Shown here: positions 1 through 14,300 of the stretch, piece by piece | Layout of the letters: each line of letters starts with the position of its first letter | How positions within the stretch are numbered: position 1 is the first letter of the stretch | Assembly: GCA_944548615.1 (NCBI GenBank) | Contig: OX155955.1 | Span: forward strand, 11,713,921 to 11,777,920 | Length of the DNA: 64,000 nt | DNA from: Micropterix aruncella | Lineage: Eukaryota; Arthropoda; Insecta; Lepidoptera; Micropterigidae | Direction of reading: 5' to 3' | Position numbers and translations under genes: made by a program | Notes under the pieces: generated by a model | What the model was told of the DNA's origin: nothing | Seen by the model: only the letters and a program-made list of their open reading frames with translations | Database searches by the model: none

Positions 1-564
1 CTATCTGAATTCATACCCGATTTCGTCGTTGTGGAAAAAAGTTCACTGGGATGAGAAATTATATTTTTTTCAGAACGGGTGATATCACAATAAATATGTA
101 ATTTTCATAATTCATATTAATATGTACAGCGATAAATAAAAAGTGTTTCTTCGATATTTTTGTATAGTATTATGGATTGAATAGAGATAATTTTTATCTC
201 ATCTATCTCACCTGTCTGCAATCTATGACACTATACAAAGATGTAATACGTAAATATGTAAATATGAAGAAAAAATATTATTTTTTTAAAAACATTGTCA
301 TTAAATGTAATGTATAAATAATCATAATTTAATAAGTATAATTGCATAAAACAATTATAATAGTCGGGGAGGTAGTGAATATTTTTAGGATTTTTTCCCA
401 TTCTGTGAAAGTTAAAATTCTGGTCTATTATTAATGATTACAAGGAAATTTCGTGTCTGGCAAGGATTATCTAATGGGTGGGTGGGAAGAAAATGCAATC
501 GAATGGTATATATTTTGCCAGTTAAACATATTTCCTATTCACTAAAAACGATAATTAAAGGCAC
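1..564. other. AT-rich non-coding left edge
   Basis: No coding exon or mobile element could be supported here. It lies in the intron (or 5' flank) before the first visible exon of APN gene 1. That exon begins with one base completing a codon, so an upstream coding exon must exist outside this window. Frames in the first 60 bases are too short to judge. Confidence 0.5.
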
Positions 565-885
565 AAAAAACAATCTGTCTTATTTACAGTTGAACGAAGC
601 TGTCTCATTCAGAATGAATCTATCTTATTTACAGTTGAAACAATCTGTCATATTTACAGTTGAACGAAGCTGTCTCATTCAGAACGAATCTGTCCTATTT
701 ACAGTTGAAACAATCTGTCTTATTTACAGTTGAAACAATCTGTCTTATTTACAGTTGAAACAATCTGTCTAATTTACAGTTGAACGAAGCTGTCTCGTCT
801 CATTCAGAACGAATCTGTCTTATTTACAGTTGCAATAATCTGTCTTATTTACAGTTGAAATAATCTGTCTTATTTATAGTTGAAA
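565..885. repeat. Minisatellite with ~24-bp core unit
   Basis: A core of about 24 bases containing TTATTTACAGTTGAA followed by CAATCTGTC recurs about a dozen times. It alternates with a second variant carrying GAACGAAGCTGTCTCATTC. The alternation suggests a higher-order repeat. The open frame across it is a by-product of the repeat and is not proposed as a gene. Confidence 0.85.
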
Positions 886-2368
886 AGCTGGCAAGAATAT
901 TTCAAATCTGAAAAAATCGACGCGTTTTACGGATACGTTGCCCTTAATTTTACACGTTTAAAACTAATAATACAAATTGATATAATCACATATTATCTTT
1001 AGGAAATCGCAAAATGCATCTGGAGATATCTAAAAATAAAATTCATTGCTCACGTTTTCCCTATCCTGAAATTTTTGTATTTGAAAATTGATTCATAATT
1101 TCACGAAAAAACATATCTCGCTGATGTTTATAATAACTTAAGCCTCGCCAGACTCTCCTGAGTTTTGTAGCAGTGCACACTCTTTTATGTCGTTTAATGG
1201 GCGTCAGAGTGCGCACTTTGACATGCATTAAACGAGTCTGGCAAGGCTTTGGCGATCGCACATCACAACAAGATATAATTCTAAGCTATCTCATAATGCT
1301 AAGTGTCATCTGACCTATTTTTAGGTCTGCATATAAAAGGCCAAAATTTTGTTTAGTTTACTTTTTCCATACCTATAGATCAGCCAGACAAATTTATCTA
1401 ACCAATGTGGCATGCCACTTTACAGTAAAACGATTTTTTGTTAGTGCTAAAAAAAAGTAATACATTTGTATTTTTAAAAGCATTTTCCAGCTCAACCCAC
1501 GGGATAAACCACCTATATAATACATGTCCGCTAAATAGTATTGTCACTGAATAATCCTATCGATGTTTGGTGACTGCCAAAATCAGCACCAACAAAAATC
1601 ACTGGCTCCCCGACTATATAAACAACGACGCGCTTAGATCTCCCCGACTATAAAAAAAGACCCTAAAAAGCGTCTGCTGTTTGTAGGTCTGTCCGCTTTT
1701 AGATTGCGCTAATATCAAGAACCGATGCGGGTTTCGCTGTTCGTTAGAACGTCTTATGGGAAAGGTTTATTTGTAATAATAATATATCTAAAACTGTAAT
1801 AGGGGGTTGAAAGAACAGTTCAGGGGGTTTCGGCCGCTAATTCTGTTCGACTCTAAGAACGCGATAAATTTACCAACACCAACCGCTGGACATATTCTAC
1901 TTTAGTTTTCAATGTTGATTTGGTTGTTTCGAGGAAGGTTAAGCTGTAAAGAACATCAATATATTGAATTAGGGGACTGAGCAGTGACGAGTTAAATTAT
2001 CAAATTCAATAAATAAAGGCCACCCATGCGATTTAAAACTTTTGTTGTGTAAAAACTAAAGCAATAACCATATAATTTTAGAATTTCTATCTAGAAATCG
2101 ACGTTGGTGAGTCTACTGGTGTATATTTCAAAGTGGTATGTTTGATATTTCCCAAGATATGCGCAAAAACCACAAGTCATTAAAAACAAATTTGACGATA
2201 TAATAAATGAACAAATAAACTAAACCACAAACGTCAAAAGTATACAATTGGGTTTGAGGAAAACTACATTTCTATTTTTTAGTACACTAAGAAAATTTGT
2301 AGGTATGTTTAAAATCTAGGTATTATGTAAAAAAAAATACGGGTTGTTTTAAACTTTGTGATTCACAG
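886..2368. other. Intron 1 remainder of APN gene 1
   Basis: AT-rich sequence ending in the acceptor TTCACAG at 2362-2368. I see no exon matching the N-terminal APN domain, so the first coding exon is further left. No recognisable transposon protein was found in either strand. Confidence 0.5.
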
Positions 2369-5300
2369 AAACCTAGCGACAACTCAATTCCAACCATGGC
2401 ATGCCCGAAAGGCTTTCCCGTGCTACGATGAACCAGCTTTTAAAGCGACATTCACTATACAAATTACGGTTCCGGAAGGTTTCCACGCACTATCGAACAT
2501 GAATGAAAACGATGTTTCTCAGTGAGTTTTAGGTTTTATTTGCTATATTCTTCTTAAACTAACTTGTACTCTATTGTACGTATGTAGGTTACATCGAGGC
2601 TAATCGGAGTATATATCTCCGCTCCGATAATAACATATATTTCTCAAACTGTGCTCATTGAATTATTAATTATTATAATAATGTATACCCTTAGATAACG
2701 CTTTTTACATTTGTATAACAGTAAATCTTGAAATATTGGCACGATTTCTAATAATTAAGCATATACGTACATAAAATCACTTTGTAATATGAAACGATAT
2801 CATCAACAAAGGATACCTTAATCGTGATGTTTAAAATTCTATGTTATTTTGCGAGTCAAAGTTTGGTCATAAAAATTTAACAATCAAACTAATTACTTGT
2901 TAAGGTTTCATATTATATGGCATCATAAATTCGCTTTTGCTAACTTTCATTTGAAATTTGGAAAGCGTATGTCTGTGTAAACGTGGTTTTCAGTTAATGT
3001 GGCGATATTCCACGACGATACGGTCCAATCTTATATTTCATTCTCTATTTTTGGTTTTTAGGGAAGACAGCGAAGAAGGATCGACCGTTTTTAAATTTAA
3101 CCCGACTATCGAAATGTCTACGTATTTAATAGCTTTCGTAGTATCGGACTACGTCTACAGGACAGCCGAAAACGACCATGGGATACCATTCAAAACCTAT
3201 TTTCGTAATGGTCAAAACGCAACCGTCGACTTTGCTCTAGATTTTGGACCTGACAATTTAAACGCTATATCTGAATACGTCGATTTCCCTTACCATTTCC
3301 CGAAAATGGATAAAGTGGCTATTCCGGATTTCAACGCTGGCGCAATGGAGAACTGGGGTCTAGTTACGTATAGGTAAGTCATCAAGACCTAATTATTTGT
3401 TTTACACATCTATCAAGAATCAAATATATACACCGTTTCCCAGATTCAATAGCAAAACATGCAATTTACTGTTTAATTTTTTGTTTTAAATCGGGTAAAT
3501 ATGCTAAATATATTTGAAGGGCCCCTTTTTCAACGGCGAACGATCACCCATCATTCATCAATCTCAAAAAAATAGGCTTATCTTCCTGCAAAATAAAATC
3601 ACTTGAATCATCCTATTACAATCTTCCTGCTCCTGCAAGTAGGACCTGTCACCTGTCCCATCGGTTACAAAAGTCTCCTCTTATCGCGGGGTAAACATTC
3701 AGCTGTCACTTCTGCGTGTGATAGTTTATATTGGACTTCATATCCAATATTGGATCGCTCACATTCCGCCGTGGGTAGGCTTGCATCCAAAGATGGACGG
3801 GTCACATCAGTCGGATTAATGGCCTTAAGGCACCCCTTCGCAGGAGAATAGCATACCATCCAACAAAGCTAAAAGAACTCGCCCCAGCAAGACATTCATA
3901 CTGTCATTACTCTCCTGATGGTTCACGTGATGCCGGAGGGGGTAGAACCCCGGAAGACCTTACTCTACGTGTCCGTTCGTCCACCCGTCACGCTGTACCC
4001 TTTTGGTAAATGTGAGGTTGCCGTTGCACGACATCCCGGGCAGATTAAACGACATATGTCGTTAGAACTGCCTAGGTGATGAGCCCCCCCCTCCCCCCTC
4101 AGCATACTAAGCCCAAAAAAATCACTAAGAATTCGCGAATTTTTGCATCAGACTAAGATAGTCGCTTCAAAACTGGCACAGTTAGGAGGGTTTTATAATC
4201 GGCTAAGGTGGCCTTTATAGCCAATTTATTTGATTAATCCATGTTGGTTTTTATTTTTTTTTTCATAAATCCTAATATTTGGTGTTTTAGATCGGTTTAA
4301 TCAGGGAATCACCTCTTGCACAAATAATTTTCGGGCTTCAGCAACTTGTATAAATATATTTATTTATTTTTCCACAGGGAGGAGCTTTTGTTGTTTAGAA
4401 ATGGTGTGTCAACTACACGTAACAGGCATAATATAGCAACAATTATTTCACACGAAAATGCGCATATGTGGTTTGGAAATGAAGTTAGCCCCCAGTCATG
4501 GGATTATCTTTGGCTGAACGAAGGATTCGCTACTTTCTTAGAATATTATGGCACTCATCTGGTAAGACAAATACAAATGTTTTGTTGTAAAACAAATAAT
4601 TAAATAAAGTCCGTGTTTTTTTAAAGGTTAATAGCGATTGGCGTCTCATGGATCAGTTCAATGTCTTATACCATCAAGCAGTCATGCTGGCAGATTCTCT
4701 ACCGTCATCCAATCCTATGTCAAATCCAGTATACACCCCATCACAAATCAATGGACAGTTCAATTCCATCGCATATTCTAAAGGTATGGCTAGCAATTGA
4801 TAACTCTTCAGGACGTTAAAAATGCCATGATTGGCTGGACCACGAATTAGATTAGGTCTCTTTCATTGCAAACTTTCACAAATATTTCAAATGTTATTAA
4901 AAACTCCTATTCCTTGGTATCTTTAGAACACAATGTTTGATTGTGGATATTTCTATATGTCTTTTTCACCTATTAATATACTTTAAAAAATACATGATAT
5001 ATTAACATTATACCATAATAATTCTGGTAGATATTTTGGATCAGCTGTACCATATTACGCACTACTAATGTTGTTTCAGCAAACGGCTCATAATAGCTAT
5101 AAAATGATTCACCCGCACGGTAAGGGGCGATCAAGCATGCTTGTCAAGCATCGCGTCGCGGGCTAGGAAGGAATCGTAAACTGCAGGAAATATGCAAATA
5201 TTTTTTTTTATATTTACCAAAAATGACTTATTTTATAGTTTATACCTGGGAGTCACTTTAATTAGACGTAATTGATTGATGAATGACGTGCCTCCCTGGT

Positions 5301-8300
5301 AGAAAACTACAAAATTAGGCATTTTTGGTAATTAAAAAAAAAATACTTGCATATTTCCTGCGGTTTACGATCCCCTCCCAGCCCGTGACGCGATGCTTGA
5401 CAAGCATGCTTGCTCTAGACGATCAAGCATGATTGTCTAGCATCTCGTCGCGGGTTGGGAAGGAATCGTAAACCGCAGGAAATATGCAAATATATATTTT
5501 TTAATATTTACCAAAAATGACTTCTTTTATAGTTTATACTTGGGAGTCACTTTAATTAGACGTAATTGATTGATAAATGACGTGCCTCCCTGGTAAACAA
5601 CTACAAAATTAGGCATTTTTCGTAAATATAAAAATACATATTTGCATATTTCCTGCGGTTTACGATCCCCTCCCAGCTCACGACGCGATGCTTGTCAAGC
5701 ATGATTGATCGTCTAGGGAGCCCCTATGAATACATTTACACGTAGTAATGAAAACACAGAACTGCTTCAAATACCTTCGATTTTAATTTTTGTTGACACC
5801 GTATCTGCAAACATTTGGCCGTTCAGCCGAATATGTGAACGCGGCGCGGCGTAAAGGTGCGATTCCACCAAAATAGTGTGCAGCACATTTGCTTGCACAC
5901 ATTTTGTGCAAAACTCCAACAGTGCAGGTACTAAGCTGGTGTCGCATTTGGCTTCCGTCTCCACTGGTAAGGCTGTGCGTAACTTTTGTAAGCGCACAGT
6001 TCAGCACACTTGTGCGCGAACATGTTCACTGAGCAGAGTTTCTGCCGAGACAGTTCAGTAGTTGAAACTTTGCGCCAACTCTTGAGTGGCGTCGTGTTTT
6101 TTGTTTTTATTTTTATAATCACTGTGACTAGAATCCCATAATACAGGATAAGTTTCAATAGCTTGAATAAAATAAAAATTAATAATTTTATCATTCGTCC
6201 AATCCATATTTAGCTTGGTTAATTAACAATGTACGCGCACAAATCAATGTTTTCACTCCGGTAGCGGAAGCAAGACTGAGTTCGCGCACAACAGGTTTGT
6301 ACACGTCGACGCGAGTCCACTGCCTGCATGTGTGCGCGCACAAAAGTATACAGATGTGCGCGAACATTTCTAGAATGTTCGCGCACAATTTGTTATTGTT
6401 TGCTTTAGTGAGTCGACCAGAATAAACATTTGTGTCGCACAATGTGCATTGCAGTGCCGCACAGTTCTGCACACTGGTGGAATCGCATCTTAACAATCAA
6501 TCGCGACGCGTCCACGGCTGTTATTAATGGAATAAATACTGCTTCGTGTATGTGCACGCGTACTTATTTCTGACTAAACTTATACACTACCGCTCAAAGT
6601 ACTTGGGCACCATTCAAAATGCGTGTATAACTATTAGGCCAAAACACCAAAAAAAATATCGAACACTAACGAAACTTCAGGAATAAAAGGATCATTAATA
6701 ATTCTGTGAAAATTTTTATTGTTGGTAGCCCTAATTATATTTTCCCATTAAAGCTTATTTATACATTGTTAGACCAGATATACTTTAACAAGAAAATACA
6801 AATATAATTTCCTAAAATGGCTACTGCAACTAAATACATATTTTTTCCCAATTTTTTTAATCACCCTCAATTAAGGTCTGATAATTGTATTATAGTGATA
6901 TGCGCTTAAACAAATCCTTGTGCTTAAATAGTCAAATGCGCTTAACTACAGGTGTTCTAAAATTCAGGTAGTTCAGTTATAAAAGAGGAAATTAAAATTT
7001 CTGGCAAGAATTTATTCATTTTATTGTGGGTAGCCCTAATTTTAATTTCTTATTAAAGTTCATTTAGTTAGGTGAACAACGCCTAAATAGGCTATAATAA
7101 TAAAATATAACTAGGGCTGCCTACAATAATATAAATCCTTTCTTTCCAGAATTGTAAAATGACCCATTTTTCCGAATTTTCATTAATGTCTAGTAGCTTT
7201 ATTATAGGGATTATGGCCTACTAGGTAATAGGCGGTTAAATAAATTTTGTTTATGGACGATATAAATGCACGAGGAAGTACTCAAACGAGCTTAATAATA
7301 AATTGAATAATTACGCTTTTATATATCAGTACAATGAAAAGCGGGTGCATAAATACTTTGAGCGGTAGTGTATGCCACCAACTTGGAAAAAACAACTTTT
7401 TTTTTACCATATCGAAAACCTTTGATGATAAGCAACGTTATCCAGTTCTCACATTTAAAGATACTTTAAAGGTTTCCACAAGGGCGTACAACACTAAATC
7501 ATTTCTGAGCTCAATTTTATTTTGCAGCTGGCAGTGTAATAAAGATGATGTCACACGTGATTGGAGATGAAAATTTTAAAGCTGGTCTCAATGAATACAT
7601 AGAAAAACAGTAAGTGTATACTACATCCTCTTAGTGAATACTGTAATATTTGTAAGAATACGTATATACTCAGGTAGCTATAGCAGGTATAGGAAGCTAT
7701 AGGAATATATAGGAAGGTGCCAGAAACTGTAGTTATAGAAAGCTGTATGGCCATGGCAGGTATATATAGCATGTATGGTTAGGCTACGTATTATAGTGGC
7801 AGAGGAACTAAATGGATTCGTAGAGGGCATTATTGTAAATTATGAAAAGATCAATAATACCCGATATGTGGATGATAATTTCTTACTAGTAGATAAAATG
7901 TACTGATCCCAAAACGTAAATAATAATTGTCTACGCTTAGGTAACTTTGACTATTCTACTCAACTCAATAGGAATAATACTGCATGCAAAAATAACGGGT
8001 TGATAATGAACAGCAATAAAACAGAGTATAATATTAAAGACACATTATTATAAATCTACAGAGTCTACGCAACCGCTTAATATTTGAAAATGTGTCTCTG
8101 GGACAGCCGAAGCATAAATACTTGCATTGCTACCCACGATAAATACTTGCTTTGTTACCCACATGAGCAGTGGGAACTCAGCACATAATACAAATATCAA
8201 GGTGCTCCTTATTCTGCATTCTATGAAATGGAAGTCTGTACTCAGACCCTATGTAAGAAAGTGTCTTCACTCAAACCCTATATCAAAGACTGGAGGTCAT

Positions 8301-11300
8301 CAATATGTAAATTTACACAAAAATGCTACGCATTTCTTGAATGGGCAGATCGACGACTGTTAAAGTCAAAAATTAAAAGACGAACAATATATTATTACTC
8401 ACTGAGTAATACTTGAGAAATACTATATAGTATTAATCAATATTATCACAAAATGGAATAACTCCAATACTTCGGCCACTAATGGAGGAACACAAAATAC
8501 TGCAACCAATAATGCAAGGTTACAGGTAATGTAAGGTAAATAATTACGAATAATGTAAGTTAAAAAAACAAATATTACATTTAGAAGAAAATATATAGAA
8601 TTAAAATATGTGTACAGATTATAAATACTTGATTAATCTTAACACCCACGGAAAAAAAAACCAGTCTTCATCGGAAGCTGCGAATGGTGTAAGTACAAAT
8701 AAGAACTAAGAATACGGAAAACTGTGCGTCTCCGAAAACTATGCAGAAGAATTACATCAAAGCTCAAAAACTTAAGGAAGAGATTTGAACAAAGTACAAT
8801 ATTTCTGTTTCATGCAGCAACTTTGGGATAAAAGCTATAATGATGGCCAATTTTCAATGGAGGGCGGCACTAAACGACTAAAATATATGCCCAAGACAGC
8901 AGCAGATCGAATTATATTTTTTTTTTTTAAATTTCAGTCATCGTAAAACTGCTGTACCTGATGACCTATACGCAGGTCTAGACTCTGCCCTTTCGAACAA
9001 AGAGCGCCTTGGTGGACACTCCGTGGCAACCGTTTTCTCTAGCTGGGCCGAGCAAGCAGGATATCCACTTGTGACCGTTGAAAAAGTTGGCAATCGGCTT
9101 CTGGCTACTCAGGTATACATTTATAAAATATTGTATCAAAGATGATTAGATTGGATTCGATTAGATCGTATCAGCCCAGCCAAGAGTCAACCTGACTTGA
9201 ACCACCGGTATACAGGTGGCACATTTTGTATGTATATGTTAGGAATACCGTTCTTGTGGATAATAGAGAGTAATCCGCTGTCATTAAAGAACCTAAATTC
9301 AATAATGTAAATGTGGATAAGAGCTGACTAATTCTTCTTTTGTTAGTCGCTTTCCCTATTTTTTAGTATTTCAGTATTCAGTATTCAATTTATTCATTCA
9401 GAATATACAATAAAAGCATGAATTATGAATTAAAGCTAATTATCGCATATTAGAATTCGCCAGTTTAAATGTAGATATAAAACGATTAAAGCATAAATAT
9501 TAATTCGACAATAGTGTTGATTAAAGTCGGCTTTACACGGCAGACAAATAAAATAAAATAAAAAAAATAGAGCTGAATCCATGTACATGAGTATACATAT
9601 AAAATAGATAATTATTATAAGAATATTAATAGTCATCAAGCACTTTATACAAAAAATAATCACACAATAGGAAGTATCAAAACAAAATTGGAAAAAACAA
9701 CGTATGTATATGATCAGGTATGTTACATTACATATTGTAATCTACATATTAAATATTAAATTCATAATATTATTATTAAACAATAAGAACTAAAATGAGG
9801 TACCTGAAAGTTACATATTAATGTTATTCCCATTTGAAACAATTGGCATGCTCAAAAAAATCACCCGGCTTATAGAAAGCATGTGTGGATTGTAGCTTTT
9901 GTTTAATAAATTTTTTAAACGCCTTTTTTTCCATCTTTCTTGTGGCGAGTGGTAGCAAAGAGCTTATAGCTCAAATATCCAAAGGACTTTTGTGTCTGCG
10001 TAAGGCATACTTTAGGCAGGATAACGTCATCACGTCTGCGCGTATTGTGGGAGTGCATATTCTCGTTTACCTCTTGTCCGTTAATATTTGATTTAGCATA
10101 TATTAGATATTGTAAAATATATTCAGACGTAAAAGTCAGTATTTTGTACTTAAGAAAATATGGTTCGCAGTGCGTGTCACGGGATACTCCTGCAATTGCT
10201 CTTAGTGCACTTTTCTGTAAAATGAAAACCCTTGAACTGTCTGTGGCATTCCCCCATATCAGTATACCATAAGTCATTTTAGAATGGAAACAGGCATGAT
10301 ACGCAGTTATTGCAGCGATTTCACCAGCTAAGAATTTAAACTTTTTTATCGCATATATTGCCGAAGAAAGCGCACTACACAGTTTATTAATATGGATGTT
10401 CCAGCTAAGATGATGATCGATCATGATACCTAGGAACTTTGTCGATTTCCTTAATTCTAGAGTACTGTTGTCTAGGGTTATATTAAATGGTATAGCAGAC
10501 GATTTATATTTTGAGGAGAAGTGCATAGTTACGGTTTTTTTGCATTAAGCAAGAGATTATTCTCTGTGAACCATGAACTTGCTAGGTTTAAGGCATGATT
10601 GGCATTGGTCATTAGGTCGTTAAGATTGTTATCGTGAAACAGGAAACTTGTATCATCCGTATAGAGTAAGGTTTTGGTGTAGGCTGGCAAGCAATTGCCT
10701 TTATCATTAATAAAAAATAAAAATAATAATGGACCAAGAATCGATCCCTGGGGAACTCCGCAGGATATCGGTTGAGGTGTAGATCTAAATCCATCTGTTT
10801 CTACTACCTGTGACCTGCCTGTTAAGTAGGATTTCATCATATTATTGGCTTTGCCCCGAATCCCATAACTGTTTAATTTATTGAGCAGTATTTCGTGGTC
10901 AACTGAATCAAACGCTTTGGATAGATCACAAAAAACTGCCACGGGTTGGGAAGAATTTTCAAAAGTGTCGGTAATGAAATTTACCGTCTCCGAAATCGCC
11001 GAGGTGGTGGACATATTCTTCCTAAAACCATATTGATAATTATTTAGTATACATATTGAATTTATTTGCGAATAGATATAGCCTGTTATATAAAAATTTT
11101 TCGAAAATTTTGGAGAAAGCTGAAAGCAGTGAAATTGGCCTGTAATTTTCAGGATCAGTTTTGTTCCCTTTTTTAAAAACTGGTACTATCTTTGCTATTT
11201 CCATTAGATTTGGGAACACACCTTGTTTCATACAATTATTAAAAATAGACCTCAAGGTGTTGGAAATCGTTGGTGCTATATTCTTTATTAATTCAATCGA

Positions 11301-14300
11301 GTGTGCACAGATATCCATTGATGTTTTTGTTTTGATGCCATTCAAGGCCTTATTAAATTCAATGGAAGTTATAGGGTGCAACAGTATTGATGCTGGTATC
11401 TCACCTACAATTGTTGAAGAGGGTAAACTAGGAGAATTTTTCATGCGTTTAACTGCGTTTATAAAATATTCATTGAGTATATTTGCCGTTTCTGTAGAAA
11501 CGTTTAGAACCATTGTGAAGTAATTGAATTGGTTCATTTGCCTTACTAGAAATATTTCTCCCCTCTCTATTGATGATACTCCACATAGTTTTGGTTTTGT
11601 TATTCGACTGCTTAATCTCTTCTTCTATAGTATTTTTCTTAGCCGCTACTACTGCTTTGTCATATTTTTGTTTACAGTTCGTATAATAGTCCTTAAGTAA
11701 TGAATTTGTGTTTTGATTTAAATTATCCTGCAGAATTTGAAGTTTTCCTAGATCGTTTCTAAGCTCACTATCAATCCAAGAAGGCGTACCGCCTTTTGTT
11801 GACACTAGTCTGTATTTCGAGGGAAAGCAAGCTTCAAAATGACGATTAAAAACTTTTATAAAATTGTCATAGTCACAATTTGGGTCTGATGAATCAGTAG
11901 TAAAGCATTCTTTAGTTAATAGTATAAAAATTGAGTTAATAGCGTTAAAGCCGAATTGTCTTTTCCACACATGCTTACTATTTGGGTTCGTCAAATTTGA
12001 TTCTAAGTGGATCATCTGAGCATTATGGTGAGAAAAGGGTATAATTACATTACCAATAGAGCAAAAATTTGCTGTTCTATAACATATGTTATCGATGCAG
12101 GTCGCACTGAGTCCATTAATCCTGGTTGGAGTATTAAATGCCATTGTAAAGCCACATGAAAGAGTCTCTTAGCTTATTGCTATTGCCTGAGTTTTCTAGG
12201 ATATTAACATTAAAACGTTGTATCGTTGGCTTCTAATTCAATTTCTTCCAGACCAATATTTTTGTATCTTTCGTTTATGGTTTTTCAATATCATTTGCTA
12301 GTACTTCCCATTCATCGATCGTTGTTTTAGTACTCGTATCTCGAATTTGACTGTTAAATAGAAGTTTTACAAGCGTTTGAGCGCGCTTTGCCATCTATCT
12401 TTATCTGCCGCTAGATGGCTCATCGTGCTTGGCGCTTTATATACTATTTTTCTAAAATATTATTCCGCCGAGGTAACCAGGTATGTTACCCAGCGGGCCG
12501 ACACTCGCGCCATTACTACCAGTTAGTTGCAACCAGATTACTCGGTCTCCCGACTGGTTACGAGTTCGAGGTCGCTTGTGCGGTCCTCTCCCTTACGTAG
12601 CGGTGAAACGGGGTCTACCGAATCTATCGCGGACCACGACATACTTTTCCCGGCTGTTCACTCGGAATCGGATAGCCGATGGTCGTTTCAAGAGCAGTCG
12701 CCGTAAGGTGAACGACTACCCCCGCTCTATAGGAGACATTACTGTTTCCAGACTCCCCCGACTGTTAGTCAGAATTCACTATCGATTGGCTGACGCCGCA
12801 CGCTGCGAAAAACGTCCAGGAGCGTCAAAAGTTTAACTCCTAGGGAAAACTAACCATTAGGCCAGAGTCCTGCCTGAGCTCGCACTTTACGCGTGCTAGC
12901 GCACTTCATGCGCGCTTCATACTGCTCAAATGATCGCCATGAAAATTGGTAAACACACATTTGAGCATGCATAATATTTTAGCACTATTTACTTTATTGT
13001 AAATCGCCACAAGATGGCGCTGCAGCACATCAAATTCTATATCGCCTTACTGATCGCTATGAAAATTGGTATACGTAGATATTTGAGCGCGCATAATATT
13101 TTCGCGCTATTCACTTTGTTGTCATTCGACAATAGATGGCGCTGCAGCACATCACCGTATATACCATTCAACCGATCTCCATGAAAATTGGTAACACGGG
13201 CAATGCCGGGTAATACCAGTAGCTACCATATATTATCAATGGTAGTATGCTAGAATGAGAGACATGAATCAAGTATTTAAAGAAAATGAAAATAAACGTA
13301 TTGTTATTCTTAATTTCCAGAGGCGCTTCTACCAAGACCCAGAACTCCTGACAGATGAAAAATGGTACATTCCGCTTAATCTTGCTACCAGTTCTAATTC
13401 TGACTTCATGAACACCACGGCTACTGCTTGGCTGAGACCACTTGATTATTCTACCCAAGTTGGAGTAGTAACAAATGAAGATATCTGGTACATCGTCAAT
13501 AAACAAGAAACCGGTGAGCACTTTTAAATGCAAGCTGTCTTCTATGTTATAATAAACATGAATAAAATAAATAAAGTTGATGCAGTCACTTTACACTTCC
13601 TACAGCCATACAGGAAAGATTGTAAATTTTCAATAACCACAGTAGCGCTTAAAGAGTAAACCGAAACAAACGACTTACTTACATTCACTTATAGTGGGTT
13701 GACAGTTGTTTGTTCTTTTGAAGGTATGTCCTTACTCAAACGGAAGTAATCTGGTTGCAACTGTAAGTAAGGGCGCGAGTGTCGGCCCGTGCATAACATA
13801 CATACCTGGCTATCCCGCGGTAGCATACCTGGGTAAAATACCTGGCTATCTCGCGGATAAGGCGTTGGCCCTCTTGCGGGCATGTGGCGGAGCTTGACCG
13901 TAGACTGTTTTGTCCTAAGTCTTCTACGCTCACCTCACGGGAGACAGAACGATCAACTTTCGTAAAACTTCCTGAGGTGACGGGTTCGACCGTTGTAGTT
14001 GACAGCTCTAGTTGTAATATAAGCTATTTAAACATACGATTTATCATTTTCGTTACTTTTTCTTTAATTTTGCTTCCGCGTCAACCAAAAGTCACTATAA
14101 CCCTGGCAGTTTGGCCAGTAGACATTGCTACTAAGCAATAAGCTGATCTATTTTTGTATAATTAAATGTAATATAAGCTATATCAACCAAAGGTCCGTCA
14201 ACCAAAGGTCACAATAACCCTGGCAGTTTCACCAGTAGATTTTCTACTAAGCAATAATATGATCTGTTTGTATACTCTAGTATACAATAAAGTTTTTATT

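Noticed and set aside
565..885. CRISPR-like array
   Set aside because: Units are contiguous with no unique spacers, and the genome is eukaryotic.
3845..4110. rRNA fragment, from the high GC content
   Set aside because: The same landmarks follow a non-LTR reading frame at 60494-61005 and occur elsewhere as truncated 3' ends; no rRNA core motif was recognised.
12483..12836. Independent 117-codon gene in family A
   Set aside because: The same peptide appears in other repeat copies with stops and shifts, and there is no start context or known domain. Kept only as a note on the repeat.
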